Positions 20,570 to 30,610 of a stretch of 64,000 bases of DNA are shown here, in pieces (position 1 is the first letter of the stretch; every line of letters begins with the position of its first letter). Below the pieces are notes generated by a model. That model searched no databases. It saw only the letters and a list, made by a program, of their open reading frames with translations, and had not been told where the DNA came from. A program made the position numbers and the translations under genes. The DNA comes from Streptomyces cyaneofuscatus (lineage in GTDB: Bacteria; Actinomycetota; Actinomycetes; Streptomycetales; Streptomycetaceae): positions 1 through 64,000 of the forward strand of contig NZ_JOEM01000024.1 of assembly GCF_000718135.1 (NCBI RefSeq), given 5' to 3'.

Positions 20570-22264
20570 ATGACGTCCACGGTGCCCAACGCCGTCCAGC
20601 ACACCGACGCGGCCGCCCCGCCGATCACCATGTTCGGGCCGGACTTCCCGTACGCGTACGACGACTTCCTCGCCCACCCGGCCGGCCTCGGCCAGATACC
20701 GGCGACCGAGCACGGCCAGGAGGTCGCCGTCATCGGCGGCGGGCTCTCCGGCCTCATCGCCGCGTACGAGCTGATGAAGATGGGCCTCAAGCCCGTCGTC
20801 TACGAGGCGGACCAGATCGGCGGCCGGCTGCGCACCGTCGGCTTCGACGGCTGCGACCCCTCGCTCACCGCCGAGATGGGCGCGATGCGCTTCCCGCCGT
20901 CCTCCACGGCGCTCCAGCACTACATCGACCTGGTCGGTCTGGAGACCCGGGCCTTCCCCAACCCGCTCTCCCCGGCCACGCCCTCGACCGTCGTCGACCT
21001 CAAGGGCGAGTCGCACTACGCCGAGACCATCGACGACCTGCCCCAGGTCTACCGCGATGTGGCCGACGCCTGGAGCGCCTGTCTGGAGGAGGGCGCCGAC
21101 TTCTCCGACATGAACCGGGCGCTGCGCGAGCGCGACGTCCCGCGCATCCGGGAGATCTGGTCGCAGCTCGTCGAGCGGCTCGACAACCAGACCTTCTACG
21201 GTTTCCTCTGCGAGTCCGAGGCCTTCAAGTCCTTCCGGCACCGCGAGATCTTCGGCCAGGTCGGCTTCGGCACCGGCGGCTGGGACACCGACTTCCCCAA
21301 CTCCATCCTGGAAATCCTGCGGGTCGTCTACACCGAGGCCGACGACCACCACCGCGGCATCGTCGGCGGCAGCCAGCAGCTCCCGCTGCGCCTGTGGGAC
21401 CGTGAGCCGCAGAAGATCGTCCACTGGCCGCTGGGCACCTCGCTGGCCTCCCTGCACGGCGGCGAGCCGCGCGGCGCCGTGACCCGGCTGACCCGTACGG
21501 CGGGCAACCGCATCACGGTCACCGACGCCACCGGCGACATCCGCACCTTCCGGGCGGCCGTCTTCACCGGCCAGTCCTGGCTGGTGCTCTCCAAGATCGA
21601 CTGCGATGACGCGCTCTTCCCGATCGACCACTGGACGGCGATGGAGCGCACCCACTACATGGAGTCGTCCAAGCTGTTCGTGCCGGTGGACCGGCCGTTC
21701 TGGCTGGACAAGGACGAGACCACCGGCCGCGACACCATGTCGATGACGCTCACCGACCGGATGACCCGGGGGACGTACCTCCTGGACGACGGCCCGGACA
21801 AGCCCGCCGTCATCTGCCTCTCCTACACCTGGTGCGACGACAGCCTGAAGTGGCTGCCGCTCTCCCCGCAGGAGCGCATGGAGGTCATGCTCAAATCGCT
21901 CGGGGAGATCTACCCGAACGTCGACATCCGCAGCCACATCATCGGCAACCCGGTCACCGTCTCCTGGGAGAACGAGCCGTACTTCATGGGCGCGTTCAAG
22001 GCGAACCTGCCCGGCCACTACCGCTACCAGCGGCGGCTGTTCACCCACTTCATGCAGGACCGGCTGCCCGCCGACAAGCGCGGCCTCTTCCTCGCGGGCG
22101 ACGACATCTCCTGGACGGCCGGCTGGGCCGAGGGCGCCGTACAGACCGCGCTGAACGCGGTGTGGGGCGTCATGCACCAGTTCGGCGGGGCGACCGACCC
22201 GACGAACCCCGGCCCCGGCGACGTCTTCGACGAGATCGCGCCGGTGGAGCTCCCGGAGGACTGA
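20570..22264 (+). CDS. Flavin amine oxidase, DavB-like L-lysine 2-monooxygenase
   Basis: A 564-residue FAD enzyme expected to decarboxylate and oxygenate L-lysine to 5-aminovaleramide. The N-terminal ITMFGPDFPYAYDDFLAHP and the dinucleotide-binding EVAVIGGGLSGLIAAYEL near residue 51 match what I recall of Pseudomonas DavB. So do FGQVGFGTGGWDTDFPNS, DRMTRGTYLLDDG and the C-terminal AGDDISWTAGWAEGAVQTAL with NPGPGDVFDEI. Relatives act on Phe or Trp, so lysine specificity is likely rather than certain. It is co-transcribed with the amidase. It is convergent with the DUF5995 gene. Confidence 0.85.
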   Translation: MTSTVPNAVQHTDAAAPPITMFGPDFPYAYDDFLAHPAGLGQIPATEHGQEVAVIGGGLSGLIAAYELMKMGLKPVVYEADQIGGRLRTVGFDGCDPSLTAEMGAMRFPPSSTALQHYIDLVGLETRAFPNPLSPATPSTVVDLKGESHYAETIDDLPQVYRDVADAWSACLEEGADFSDMNRALRERDVPRIREIWSQLVERLDNQTFYGFLCESEAFKSFRHREIFGQVGFGTGGWDTDFPNSILEILRVVYTEADDHHRGIVGGSQQLPLRLWDREPQKIVHWPLGTSLASLHGGEPRGAVTRLTRTAGNRITVTDATGDIRTFRAAVFTGQSWLVLSKIDCDDALFPIDHWTAMERTHYMESSKLFVPVDRPFWLDKDETTGRDTMSMTLTDRMTRGTYLLDDGPDKPAVICLSYTWCDDSLKWLPLSPQERMEVMLKSLGEIYPNVDIRSHIIGNPVTVSWENEPYFMGAFKANLPGHYRYQRRLFTHFMQDRLPADKRGLFLAGDDISWTAGWAEGAVQTALNAVWGVMHQFGGATDPTNPGPGDVFDEIAPVELPED

Positions 22265-22303
22265 TCCGGAGACCGTCCGGAACGCGCGGTACGTACGCGG
22301 GCG

Positions 22304-22933
22304 TCAGCGGCACGGGGTGAGCAGGAAGCGCACCACGAGCCCGGCGCCCGCGTCGTTCTGCTCCGCGAACTCCTCGGCCGCCGACGAGAATCCACGCAGC
22401 TGCCGGAGCACCCGGGCCGCCGTCCAGGCGGCCTCACGGGCCCGCTCCAGGCTCCATGTGCTCACCAGGTGGGTCAGCGGATCCGCGATCCGGAGCAGAT
22501 CGGGCCCCGGCATCAGCTCGTCGTGGATCCGCTCCTCCAGCAACGCGAGGAGATCGCCCACCCGCTCGAACTCCCCTTCCAGCGCGGCCGGTTCGCAGTC
22601 ACGCGTACGGCAGGTGTCCACCACGGCCAGGACCAGGTCGTGCGCGATGTGCGCATGCAGTCCGGCCAGTGCGAACTGCACCGGGCGTACGCCGGGGTGG
22701 TGGCGGTACCGGAAGAGCGGCCGCCGGCACTCCGGCGGCCGCCTGCCCGCATCGGCCGCGTCGAGGGCCGAGAGGTAGCGTTCGGCGAGACGCGCTTCGA
22801 GCGTGCCGGCGGGTGCGGCCGTCCATCCCATCGCCTGCCGTACGTCGTGGAAGACCCCGACCCCGTCGCCAGGCGGCCATCGGTGGGTGCGGGCGAGCAC
22901 TGCTGGTTCCGCGAACTGTTCGATCTGCGCCAT
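22304..22933 (-). CDS. DUF5995 family protein
   Basis: A 209-residue protein of unknown function. The RHHPGVRPVQFALAGLHAHI segment near residue 80, followed by HDLVLAVVDTC, is the hallmark of the DUF5995 family, an all-helical family common in actinobacteria. The start at 22933 (MAQIEQFAEP) is preferred over an upstream start. Conserved histidines could bind metal, but no activity is known to me. No operon partner is apparent: the uracil permease gene lies 128 bases upstream of the start on the same strand. Confidence 0.75.
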   Translation of the reverse strand: MAQIEQFAEPAVLARTHRWPPGDGVGVFHDVRQAMGWTAAPAGTLEARLAERYLSALDAADAGRRPPECRRPLFRYRHHPGVRPVQFALAGLHAHIAHDLVLAVVDTCRTRDCEPAALEGEFERVGDLLALLEERIHDELMPGPDLLRIADPLTHLVSTWSLERAREAAWTAARVLRQLRGFSSAAEEFAEQNDAGAGLVVRFLLTPCR

Positions 22934-23060
22934 GTGCGGAGCGTGGCAGCCCCGAGTCCCGCGCGGCACCGACCGGCCGAAGGTTCATCGGAACGGACGA
23001 ACGGCGGTGCCGGAAGAAGGGGGTTCCCGGAATACCTCGACGACTGGAGCTCCGTACGGC

Positions 23061-24455
23061 TCAGGGCCCCTCGGGGCGGCCCGGCTTCTCGTCGTACGTC
23101 GACGTGCCCGCGTCCAGCAGCGGTTCCTCGGTCTTCAGATGCGCCGGGGCGAAGGCGCGCAGCACGTGGTAGCCGGTGATCACGACGAGGGTGCCGAGCG
23201 CGATGCCGCCCAGTTCGAAGTTGTCGGTGATCTTCAGGTTGACCCCGCCGACGCCGATGATGATGCCCGCGGCGGCCGGGACCAGGTTGAGCGGGTTACG
23301 CAGGTCCACCCGGCCGTTGAGCCAGATCTGGGCGCCGAGCAGGCCGATCATCCCGTACAGGATCACGGTGATGCCGCCGAGCACCCCGCCCGGGATCGCC
23401 GCGACGACCGCGCCGAACTTGGGGCAGAGGCCGAAGAGCAGCGCGAAGCAGGCGGCCGCCCAGTAGGCCGCCGTGGAGTAGACCCGGGTCGCGGCCATCA
23501 CGCCGATGTTCTCGGAGTACGTGGTGTTGGGCGGGCCGCCCACGGCGGTGGAGAGCATCGACGCCGCGCCGTCCGCCGCGATGGCGGTGCCGAGCTTGTC
23601 GTCCAGCGAGTCGCCGGTCATCTCGCCGACGGCCTTCACATGGCCCGCGTTCTCCGCGACCAGCGCGATCACCACGGGCAGGGCCACCAGGATCGCGGAC
23701 CACTCGAAGGCCGGGGCGTGGAAGGACGGCAGGCCGATCCAGTCGGCCTTGCCGACCGCGGAGAGGTCGAGGCGCCAGTGGTCGACCGCCTCCGCGCCGC
23801 CCGCAGGGGAGTGGATCTTGCCGAAGACCAGGTCCAGCACCCAGGAGAGCACGTAGCCGAAGACCAGCCCGAGGAAGATAGCGATCCGGGAGAGGAAGCC
23901 GCGCAGGCACACCACGGCGAGCCCGGTGGCGAGCATCACCGCCAGTGCCGTCCACTGGTCCTGCGGCCAGTACGTGGACGCGGTCACCGGCGCCAGGTTG
24001 AAGCCGATCAGCATCACCACCGCGCCGGTCACCACCGGCGGCATCGCCGCGTGGATGATCCGCGCGCCGAACCGCTGCACCGCGAGGCCCACCAGGAACA
24101 GGACGGCGGCGACCACCAGCACCGCACCCGTGATGGTCGCCCTGTCACCGCCGCTCGCCCGGATGGTCGCCGCGACGCCGACGAAGGAGAGCGAGCAGCC
24201 GAGATAGCTCGGCACCCGGCCCTTCGTCGCCAGCAGGAAGATCGCGGTCGCGACGCCGGACATCATGATCGCGAGGTTCGGGTCGAGCCCCATCAGGACC
24301 GGCGCGACGAACGAGGCCCCGAACATCGCCACCACATGCTGGGCGCCGAGTCCGAACGTACGGGGCCAGGAGAGCCGCTCGTCGGGGCGGACCACCGCCC
24401 CGGGCGCGGGGGTCTTCCCGTCGCCGTGCAAGGTCCAGCGCACGCCGAGGCTCAT
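23061..24455 (-). CDS. Uracil/xanthine permease (NCS2 family)
   Basis: A 464-residue cytoplasmic-membrane nucleobase:cation symporter with about 12-14 hydrophobic segments. The NCS2 features are QHVVAMFGASFVAPVLMG near the N-terminus, the substrate-site VAENAGHVKAVGEMTGDSLD and PNTTYSENIGVMAATRVYS. UraA-type uracil transport is most likely. GGGAG lies before ATG 24455. The link to nearby pyrimidine genes is loose (20 kb away). Confidence 0.9.
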   Translation of the reverse strand: MSLGVRWTLHGDGKTPAPGAVVRPDERLSWPRTFGLGAQHVVAMFGASFVAPVLMGLDPNLAIMMSGVATAIFLLATKGRVPSYLGCSLSFVGVAATIRASGGDRATITGAVLVVAAVLFLVGLAVQRFGARIIHAAMPPVVTGAVVMLIGFNLAPVTASTYWPQDQWTALAVMLATGLAVVCLRGFLSRIAIFLGLVFGYVLSWVLDLVFGKIHSPAGGAEAVDHWRLDLSAVGKADWIGLPSFHAPAFEWSAILVALPVVIALVAENAGHVKAVGEMTGDSLDDKLGTAIAADGAASMLSTAVGGPPNTTYSENIGVMAATRVYSTAAYWAAACFALLFGLCPKFGAVVAAIPGGVLGGITVILYGMIGLLGAQIWLNGRVDLRNPLNLVPAAAGIIIGVGGVNLKITDNFELGGIALGTLVVITGYHVLRAFAPAHLKTEEPLLDAGTSTYDEKPGRPEGP

Positions 24456-24579
24456 GGTTGCTCCCTGAAGGTCTGCTCGGTGTGCCGGCCGGTCTGCGAT
24501 CCGGACTTCGGTGTTCACCTGCGGAAAAGATCAGCGCCATGGTAATGGTGCGGCGCCGGTCCTCGCCGCCGGGGCGGCC

Positions 24580-25833
24580 TCAGCTCCCGGCCGGGCTCTT
24601 CGCCGCCGCACCGCCCAGCGTGGAGCCGGCTCCGGGCCCGGACCCGGTCACCTTCCGGTCGCCCGCCCGCAGCACCCCGGCCCCCACCACCAGGCCGAAC
24701 GCCAGCGCGGTCACCACGCCGAAGGACACCACCAGCGAGGTCGTCTCCGCCAGCGCACCGATCGCCGAGGGGGCGATCAGGCTGGAGGTGTACGTGATGG
24801 TGGCGACGCCCGCGATGGCCTGGCTCGGGTTCGGCCCGCTGCGGCCGGCGGCGGCGAAGGCCAGCGGCACCACGACCGCCACGCCCAGCCCCAGCAGCCC
24901 GAAGCCGCCCATCGCCGCCGCGGGGGAGGGCGAGAACACCACGAGCAGCCCGCCCAGGGTGGCCAGCGCCCCGCCCACCCGTACGGTCCGCACTGCGCCG
25001 AACCGGTCCACGATCCGGTCCCCGGCGAGCCGCGCCACCGCCATCGTCAGGGCGAAGGCCGTGGTGGAGGCGGCCGCGACACCGTCCGAGCTGCCCAGGA
25101 TGTCCCGCAGGTAGACCGCCGACCAGTCCAGGCTGGCGCCCTCCGCGAACACCGCGCAGAACCCGACGGCCCCGATGATCAGCGCCGACTTCGGCGGCAG
25201 GGTGAAGCGCGGCGGCGGCTCCTCGTCCGGCTCGCTGCGCAGGTCCAGCACGCCGCGGCAGGCGAGCAGCCCCAGCGCCGTCAGCATCAGCGCGGCGAGC
25301 GTGTGGTGGAGCCGGGCGTCGGCGCCGATGTGCGCGGCGACCGTGCCGGCCGCGGAACCGATCAGCGCGCCCACGCTCCACATCCCGTGCAGCCCCGACA
25401 TGATCGACTTGTCGAGACGGTTCTCCACCTCCACGCCCAGCGCGTTCATCGCCACATCGGACATCCCGGCCGTGGCCCCGTAGACGAAGAGGACGGCGCA
25501 CAGCGTCAGCAGGTTCGGCGCCAGCGCGGGCAGGATCAGCGCCAGCGTCCACAGAGCGAGGAGCCCCCGCAGGGCGGTCCGGGCGCCGAAGCGGTGGCTG
25601 ATCCGGCCCGCCAGCGGCATCGCGATCGAGGCACCGATCGCCGGGAAGGCCAGCGCGAGACCGAGCTGGCCCGCGCTCACCCCGGCGTGGTCCTGGATCC
25701 AGGGCACCCGGGTCGCAAAGCTCCCGGTCACCGCCCCGTGCACCGCGAAGACGGCGGCGACGGCGACCCTGGCCCGTTTCACCTGCTCCATGCTGTAGAC
25801 GGTGGGGACCGTAGCGGTCGGTTCGTGCGTCAT
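24580..25833 (-). CDS. MFS transporter
   Basis: A 417-residue major facilitator with 12 predicted membrane spans. Conserved loops include GRISHRFGARTALRG between spans 2 and 3 and GDRIVDRFGAVRTVRVGG in the second half. It resembles the sugar/YbjJ-like group of MFS proteins that often pair with ROK regulators. It is divergent from a ROK gene with a shared inverted repeat between them, so its expression is probably controlled by that regulator. GGGAGG lies 10 bases before ATG 25833. Confidence 0.88.
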   Translation of the reverse strand: MTHEPTATVPTVYSMEQVKRARVAVAAVFAVHGAVTGSFATRVPWIQDHAGVSAGQLGLALAFPAIGASIAMPLAGRISHRFGARTALRGLLALWTLALILPALAPNLLTLCAVLFVYGATAGMSDVAMNALGVEVENRLDKSIMSGLHGMWSVGALIGSAAGTVAAHIGADARLHHTLAALMLTALGLLACRGVLDLRSEPDEEPPPRFTLPPKSALIIGAVGFCAVFAEGASLDWSAVYLRDILGSSDGVAAASTTAFALTMAVARLAGDRIVDRFGAVRTVRVGGALATLGGLLVVFSPSPAAAMGGFGLLGLGVAVVVPLAFAAAGRSGPNPSQAIAGVATITYTSSLIAPSAIGALAETTSLVVSFGVVTALAFGLVVGAGVLRAGDRKVTGSGPGAGSTLGGAAAKSPAGS

Positions 25834-25911
25834 GCGGTCGTGCCCTCCCCTGAGGATCGACGGTGTGCGGGCCCTTCCCGGCGCTCCCGCTCCTCACTGC
25901 GTCGCGTAAAC

Positions 25912-25932
25912 TATCAGGAACCCTGCCTGATA
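25912..25932. promoter_or_regulatory. Operator-like inverted repeat between MFS and ROK genes
   Basis: TATCAGG (25912-25918) and CCTGATA (25926-25932) form a perfect inverted repeat with a 7-base spacer, extended by AAAC and ATAGTTT. It stands in an AT-rich island in the divergent gap, the expected site for the ROK repressor. Confidence 0.6.
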
Positions 25933-26004
25933 AATAGTTTTTTCCGGGCGCTCCCGACACCGACCCGGGAAAGAGGCTCCGCAGCGGTCTGGAAGGATCC
26001 CGGT

Positions 26005-27186
26005 ATGCCCGCATCACCGAGCACGGCTCGGGCCATCAACGACCGGCTCGCCCTGCAACTGCTCCAGCAGCACGGCCCGTTGACGGCCACCCAGCTCAAG
26101 ACCCTGACCGGACTCTCCCGCCCCACCGTCGCCGACCTGGTCGAACGGCTCCAGGGAGCCGGGCTGATCCATGTCGTCGGCGAGTCCGGCGCCGTCCGCC
26201 GGGGCCCCAACGCCAAGCTGTACGGGATCGTCGCCGACCGGGCCCACCTCGCCGCACTCGACGTGCGCACCGGCAGCGTCTCCGTGGTGGTCGCCGACCT
26301 CCTGGGCGCCACGCTCGCGGAGGCCACCCTGCCCATCGCCGACGGCACCGGGACCGGGCCCGCCGTCGACCAGGCCGTCGCCCTCCTGGAGCGTACGGCC
26401 CGCGAGGCCGGGTCCGTGCCGCTGCACAGCGTCGGCATCGGGGCCCCCGGCCTGATCGACCCGGCCACCGGCGAACTGCGCGACAGCACCGGTCTGCCCG
26501 CCTGGCACCGGGGCCTGGTCCGGGTGCTCCAGCAGCGGCTGCCGGCGACCGTGCTCGTCGAGAACGAGACCAACCTCGCCGCCGTCGCCGAACACCGCGC
26601 CGGGGCCGCCCTCGACCGCGAGACCTTCGTCCTGATCTGGCTCGGCCAGGGCATCGGAGCCGCCGTCATGCTGGACGGCAAGCTGCGGCAGGGTGCCTCC
26701 GGGGGCGCCGGGGAGATCGGCTTCCTGCCGGTGCCCGGAGTGGCCGGACTGCCTTCGGCCGTCGACTGCGAAGGCGGCTTCTTCTCGCTGGCCGGTTCGG
26801 CGGCCGTCTGCGAACTCGCCGCCCGGCACGGCATCGAGCTCCCCGGCGGAGTGGCCTCGGAGGCCGCCGCCGTGGCCGCCGTACGCACCGCGCTGGCGGC
26901 GGGCGGGCGGGGGCAGCCGTTCCTGGACGAACTGGCCGACCGCCTCGCCCTCGGGGCCGCGGCCGTCGTCTCGGTCCTGGACCCCGGCTGCGTCCTGCTG
27001 GCGGGCGCGGTCGGCGAGGCCGGCGGGCCCGCGCTCGCCGCCCGGGTCGAGGAGCGGCTCGCCCTGATGTCACCGCTGCGCACCGAGGTCCGGGCCGGTT
27101 CCCTGGGGGACGGGGCCGTGCTGCGCGGGGCGCTGCTCACCGCCCGGGACGCGGCGCAGGACGCGCTGTTCGCGCCCGGCGGCTGA
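26005..27186 (+). CDS. ROK-family transcriptional regulator
   Basis: A 393-residue protein. An N-terminal winged helix-turn-helix spans about residues 10-65 (TATQLKTLTGLSRPTVADLV), followed by a ROK sugar-binding/kinase-like domain. The ROK region has VGIGAPGLIDPATGEL and the EIGFLPVPG stretch, but the usual CxCGxxGC zinc motif is replaced (VDCEGGFFSLAG has a single cysteine). ROK regulators respond to sugars or their phosphates. The divergent MFS transporter is the obvious target, and the ligand is probably that transporter's substrate. GGAAGGATCC stands before ATG 26005. Confidence 0.88.
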   Translation: MPASPSTARAINDRLALQLLQQHGPLTATQLKTLTGLSRPTVADLVERLQGAGLIHVVGESGAVRRGPNAKLYGIVADRAHLAALDVRTGSVSVVVADLLGATLAEATLPIADGTGTGPAVDQAVALLERTAREAGSVPLHSVGIGAPGLIDPATGELRDSTGLPAWHRGLVRVLQQRLPATVLVENETNLAAVAEHRAGAALDRETFVLIWLGQGIGAAVMLDGKLRQGASGGAGEIGFLPVPGVAGLPSAVDCEGGFFSLAGSAAVCELAARHGIELPGGVASEAAAVAAVRTALAAGGRGQPFLDELADRLALGAAAVVSVLDPGCVLLAGAVGEAGGPALAARVEERLALMSPLRTEVRAGSLGDGAVLRGALLTARDAAQDALFAPGG

Positions 27187-27196
27187 GGAACCGTAC

Positions 27197-27218
27197 GGCT
27201 GAGCCCCCCGGTTCAGCC
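27197..27218. terminator. Short terminator hairpin between convergent genes
   Basis: GGCTGAGCC (27197-27205) pairs with GGTTCAGCC (27210-27218) at 8 of 9 positions around a CCCC loop, directly after the ROK stop. Confidence 0.55.
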
Positions 27219-27226
27219 TCCCGCCC

Positions 27227-27973
27227 TCAGCCCGCCCGCCGGTGGCGCCGGGCCAGGAACTCCTCGAACGTCACCGTCCCCACCGCGTGCTCCGGGCTCA
27301 GATGGCCGCCGCTCCGGAACCCCGCGTACGCCTTCCCCGCCAGCCGCACCGGCACCACCCGCCGCTTGCGTCCCGTCGCCCGGAGGTAGGCCCCGGCCAG
27401 GGCGCTGAACTCCCGGACCTCGGGCCCGCCCAGGTCCGGCACCCGGCCCGCCGGAGCGCCGAGCGCGAGGGCGGCCAGGCGGTCGGCGACCTCGCCGCTG
27501 TCGACGGGCTGGACCGACACCCCGGCCGGCACCGGCAGCACGGGGAGCTTGGCCGCGCCGGAGACGACGGACAGGACCAGGTCGTGGAACTGCGTGGTCC
27601 GCTGGATGGTCGCGCCCACCCCGGAGTCCTCGATCATCCGCTCGACCCGCCGCTTGGCCGCGTAGTAGCGCAGCGGCACCCGGTCCACGCCCACGATCGA
27701 GATGTAGACCAGATGGGGCACCCCGGCCCGCTGCGCGGCCTCGATGAGGAAGCCCGCCGCCCGGTCGTCGCCGCCGCGCGGGGAGCTGGCGCAGTGCACG
27801 ATCGTGTCCACCCCGTCGACCGCCGCGTCGAGCCCTCTGCCGTCCCGCAGATCGACGGCGTACGAGGGGGAGCGGCGGCTCAGACCACGGACGTCGGCCC
27901 CCTCGGTGCGCAGCCGCTCGGCGACCTGGCGGCCGAGTGTTCCGGTGGCGCCGGTGACCAGAATCGTCGTCAT
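27227..27973 (-). CDS. NAD(P)-binding atypical SDR / NmrA-like protein
   Basis: A 248-residue Rossmann-fold protein starting MTTILVTGATGTLGRQVAE, the glycine-rich NAD(P)-binding loop of atypical short-chain dehydrogenases. VYISIVGVD with YYAAKRRVERMIE provides the usual serine and Tyr/Lys positions, but the fold resembles NmrA/complex I NDUFA9-type proteins, which may sense rather than turn over cofactor. The substrate is unknown. The start at 27973 is chosen over 28072 because it puts the strand at the N-terminus. Confidence 0.82.
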   Translation of the reverse strand: MTTILVTGATGTLGRQVAERLRTEGADVRGLSRRSPSYAVDLRDGRGLDAAVDGVDTIVHCASSPRGGDDRAAGFLIEAAQRAGVPHLVYISIVGVDRVPLRYYAAKRRVERMIEDSGVGATIQRTTQFHDLVLSVVSGAAKLPVLPVPAGVSVQPVDSGEVADRLAALALGAPAGRVPDLGGPEVREFSALAGAYLRATGRKRRVVPVRLAGKAYAGFRSGGHLSPEHAVGTVTFEEFLARRHRRAG

Positions 27974-28071
27974 GGGGCCACCCTGCCAGAGGCGGGATCC
28001 GGTCGCGGCGGGAACGTGTGAAGCCCCGGCGGTGGGCGCCGGGGCTTCACGTGGGGTGCGGGGAGAGGTCA

Positions 28072-28132
28072 CGGGGGCGATGAGCTCACCCCCGTACGAG
28101 CAGGGGCGATGCGCTCACTCCCGTACAGGAGC
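28072..28132. repeat. Duplicated hairpin-forming repeat at the chitinase 3' end
   Basis: Two copies of GGGGCGATGxGCTCACxCCCGTAC (about 28074-28097 and 28103-28126) lie just beyond the minus-strand stop at 28132. In each copy the G-run and C-run can pair (CGGGGG/CCCCCG in the first), so the duplication makes a double terminator. Confidence 0.6.
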
Positions 28133-30501
28133 TAGCAGGCGCCCTGGTCCTTCCAGACGCCCCACTCGCCGGTGGTGCCGGGCTTCTCGCCCTTCGTCCA
28201 CCACGAGGCCTTCCACTGGCGGCCGTCCTGGCTGACGGTGGAGCCGCCGCCGTACTCGGTGGCCGCGTTCCACGCCGGGGCCGTGCAGGCGCCGCCCGGC
28301 TGGGTCGGGGTCGGCGTCGGAGTGGGGCCGGTCGGGGTCGGCGTCGGGGTCGGGGTCGGAGTCGGGTTCGTGCCGGTGCCGGGCTCCACCAGGGTCGTAC
28401 CGCGGGCCAGGTCACCGGCGAGGGAGTAGGACTTCCCGCCGAAGGTCACGGTCCAGTTGGACGGGGTGGAGGTCGGGAGGTAGTAGACGAAGTCCAGCTC
28501 CACCGAGGCGCCGGGGGCCACCGTCTGCCAGGCCGGGAGCTTCAGGGAGACCCGGTTGTAGGGGCCCTTGAGCCCGCCGATGTTGTTGGCGGCCGTGTGG
28601 TCGCTGCGGATGATCGACGTACCGAAGCCGGACTGGTCCTTGGCGTTGGCCGGGGCGGAGGTGGAGTAGTCGAACTGGAACTCCGTACCGCCGGGCAGCG
28701 TGGCCTGGGTCCGGTTGGTGATCTTCAGCTTCGGGCTGATCGGGTAGTTGGAGTCACCGAGCGCGAACTGGTTGAAGGAGACGTCGATGTCGACGGCCTC
28801 GGTGGGCAGGGTGACCGTGGAGCGCTTCGCGCCGTACGGGGCCGCCGACTTGAAGGCGTCGTACATCGCGGTGGTCAGCGTGTTGCCGGTCTCGTACTGG
28901 CCCTTCGCCGCGTTCCACTGGTAGTCGCCCGCCAGCTCCCAGATCATCGTGCCGCCGATGCCCTTGTCGACCACGTAGTCGGCCTTACGCTTCACCGACT
29001 GCTCGTCCTCCGTCGAGAGGAAGACCTTCTTCTGGGCGTTCCACAGCCAGGGGGCGACCAGCGTGGAGTCGTACTTGCGGACGTAGGTGCCGGTCAGCTG
29101 GGTGTTCGCGGGGAAGCCGTAGCTGGCGAGGTAGTCGCCGGCGATGCCCTTCTCCAGGTTCTTCGCGTGCCACATCGGGTTGGAACCGGCCGGCGATTCC
29201 TTGCCGTTGTCGTCCTTGTCGTGCCACAGGTTGTCGATGCCGACCGCGCCGTCACCGCACTTGGTCAGACCCGCGCCCGCCGGGCAGGTGGTGGTGGCCG
29301 CCTTGCCCCAGAGGCCGTCGGTGCCGCCCTGGACGTTCTTGAAGCCGCGGGTGTAGTACGGCAGGCCGATGTTGATCCGGCCGGCCGGCATGGAGCCGCG
29401 GAAGTAGTGGTAGGCCCAGTCGGTGTTGAGGTAGCCGACCCCGCCGTACTGCGAGGTGGTGTACACACCGGCCTGCGCCAGCTCGTTGTCCTTGCCGTCG
29501 TCGAACAGCTGGGCGTTCGGGCCGACGTACTCGTTCCAGGCGCCGTGCAGGTCGTAGGACATGATGTTGACGTAGTCCAGGTACTTCTGCATCTGGTACG
29601 TCTCCATGCCCCGCAGCAGGTAGCCGGAGGAGGGGGCGGCGACGGTCAGCAGGTAGTGCTTGCCGTCGGCGGCGCCCGCGCGGTCCAGCTTCTCGCGCAG
29701 GGTCTTCATGAGGGCGTCGTAGCCCTTCACCAGGCCCGCGCGGCGGCCGTTGGCCAGCGTGTGGTCCATGGGGTTGCCCGCGTCCTTCATGGACGTCGCG
29801 TACTCGTAGTCGATGTCGACGCCGTTGAAGCCGTACTTCTTGATGAAGGTGACGGCCGAGTCGGCGAAGGTGTTGATGCCGGTCTGGTTGACCGAGCCGT
29901 CGGCGTTGGTCGCCATCGAGTAGAAGCCGCCGGAGTTGACGCGCTTGCCGTCCGGGCCGAAGTAGCCGCCGGTCTCGGCCCAGCCGCCCACGGAGACCAG
30001 GGTCTTCACGTCGGGGTGCTGCTTCTTGTACTTGGTCAGCAGGTTGAAGTGACCCTTGTACGGGAGCGTCGGGTCCATCTCGGCGCCCGCCACACCGGGC
30101 CAGGTCATTCCGGTGGAGGCGTTGTCGGCGCCGTCGGGGCCGACCGAGAGCTTGTTGGAGCTGTCGACGTGCGCGAAGGCGTAGTTGAGGTGCGTGACCT
30201 TGTCCCAGGGGATGTTGGGGACCAGGTAGGCGTCCTTGCCGTCCTTGCCGGTACGCCAGTTGGTGAAGTAGCCGATGACGCGGCGCTTGTGGTCGGCGCC
30301 CATCTTCTCGCGTCCCTCACCGTCGTAGACGGTGCAGTACGGGGTGTCGACACCGGGGGTCTTGTACAGCCCGTCGGGACGACAGGACTCGTGGTCGGTG
30401 GCGGCGGCCGACGGGGTGGCGGCGAGGGAGGTCATCAGCAGGCCGGCGACGGCGGCGCCGGCGGCGAGGAGCGTGGCTCTCGCTCGGGTGGGGGACAGCA
30501 T
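28132..30501 (-). CDS. Secreted multidomain GH18 chitinase
   Basis: A 789-residue exported chitinase. A signal peptide with an ATPSAAA-like cleavage site ends near residue 34. The GH18 catalytic domain follows (about 70-600), with SVGGW near 170 and the FNGVDIDYE motif whose acid is Glu233. A beta-sandwich region (about 610-720) comes next, then a Pro-Thr linker rich in TPTP repeats. The last domain is a C-terminal carbohydrate-binding module of the CBM5/12 type ([20 protein letters not shown], with exposed tryptophans, ending [10 protein letters not shown]). AGGAGG precedes ATG 30501. It is probably controlled by DasR and by substrate through the direct repeats at 30611-30652. Confidence 0.92.
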   Translation of the reverse strand: MLSPTRARATLLAAGAAVAGLLMTSLAATPSAAATDHESCRPDGLYKTPGVDTPYCTVYDGEGREKMGADHKRRVIGYFTNWRTGKDGKDAYLVPNIPWDKVTHLNYAFAHVDSSNKLSVGPDGADNASTGMTWPGVAGAEMDPTLPYKGHFNLLTKYKKQHPDVKTLVSVGGWAETGGYFGPDGKRVNSGGFYSMATNADGSVNQTGINTFADSAVTFIKKYGFNGVDIDYEYATSMKDAGNPMDHTLANGRRAGLVKGYDALMKTLREKLDRAGAADGKHYLLTVAAPSSGYLLRGMETYQMQKYLDYVNIMSYDLHGAWNEYVGPNAQLFDDGKDNELAQAGVYTTSQYGGVGYLNTDWAYHYFRGSMPAGRINIGLPYYTRGFKNVQGGTDGLWGKAATTTCPAGAGLTKCGDGAVGIDNLWHDKDDNGKESPAGSNPMWHAKNLEKGIAGDYLASYGFPANTQLTGTYVRKYDSTLVAPWLWNAQKKVFLSTEDEQSVKRKADYVVDKGIGGTMIWELAGDYQWNAAKGQYETGNTLTTAMYDAFKSAAPYGAKRSTVTLPTEAVDIDVSFNQFALGDSNYPISPKLKITNRTQATLPGGTEFQFDYSTSAPANAKDQSGFGTSIIRSDHTAANNIGGLKGPYNRVSLKLPAWQTVAPGASVELDFVYYLPTSTPSNWTVTFGGKSYSLAGDLARGTTLVEPGTGTNPTPTPTPTPTPTGPTPTPTPTQPGGACTAPAWNAATEYGGGSTVSQDGRQWKASWWTKGEKPGTTGEWGVWKDQGAC

Positions 30502-30610
30502 GTGGACGTTCCTCCTGGGGAGGTCGGCAGAACACAACTGGCAAAGGGGTGGGTCGTGTCGGGGTCCCGGTGTGCGCACACCGTGGGACCGAACCTCGGA
30601 GGTGACGCAG

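Noticed and set aside
19718..22177. An 819-codon frame on the minus strand
   Set aside because: It is antisense to both the amidase and the lysine monooxygenase genes, which are clearly real.
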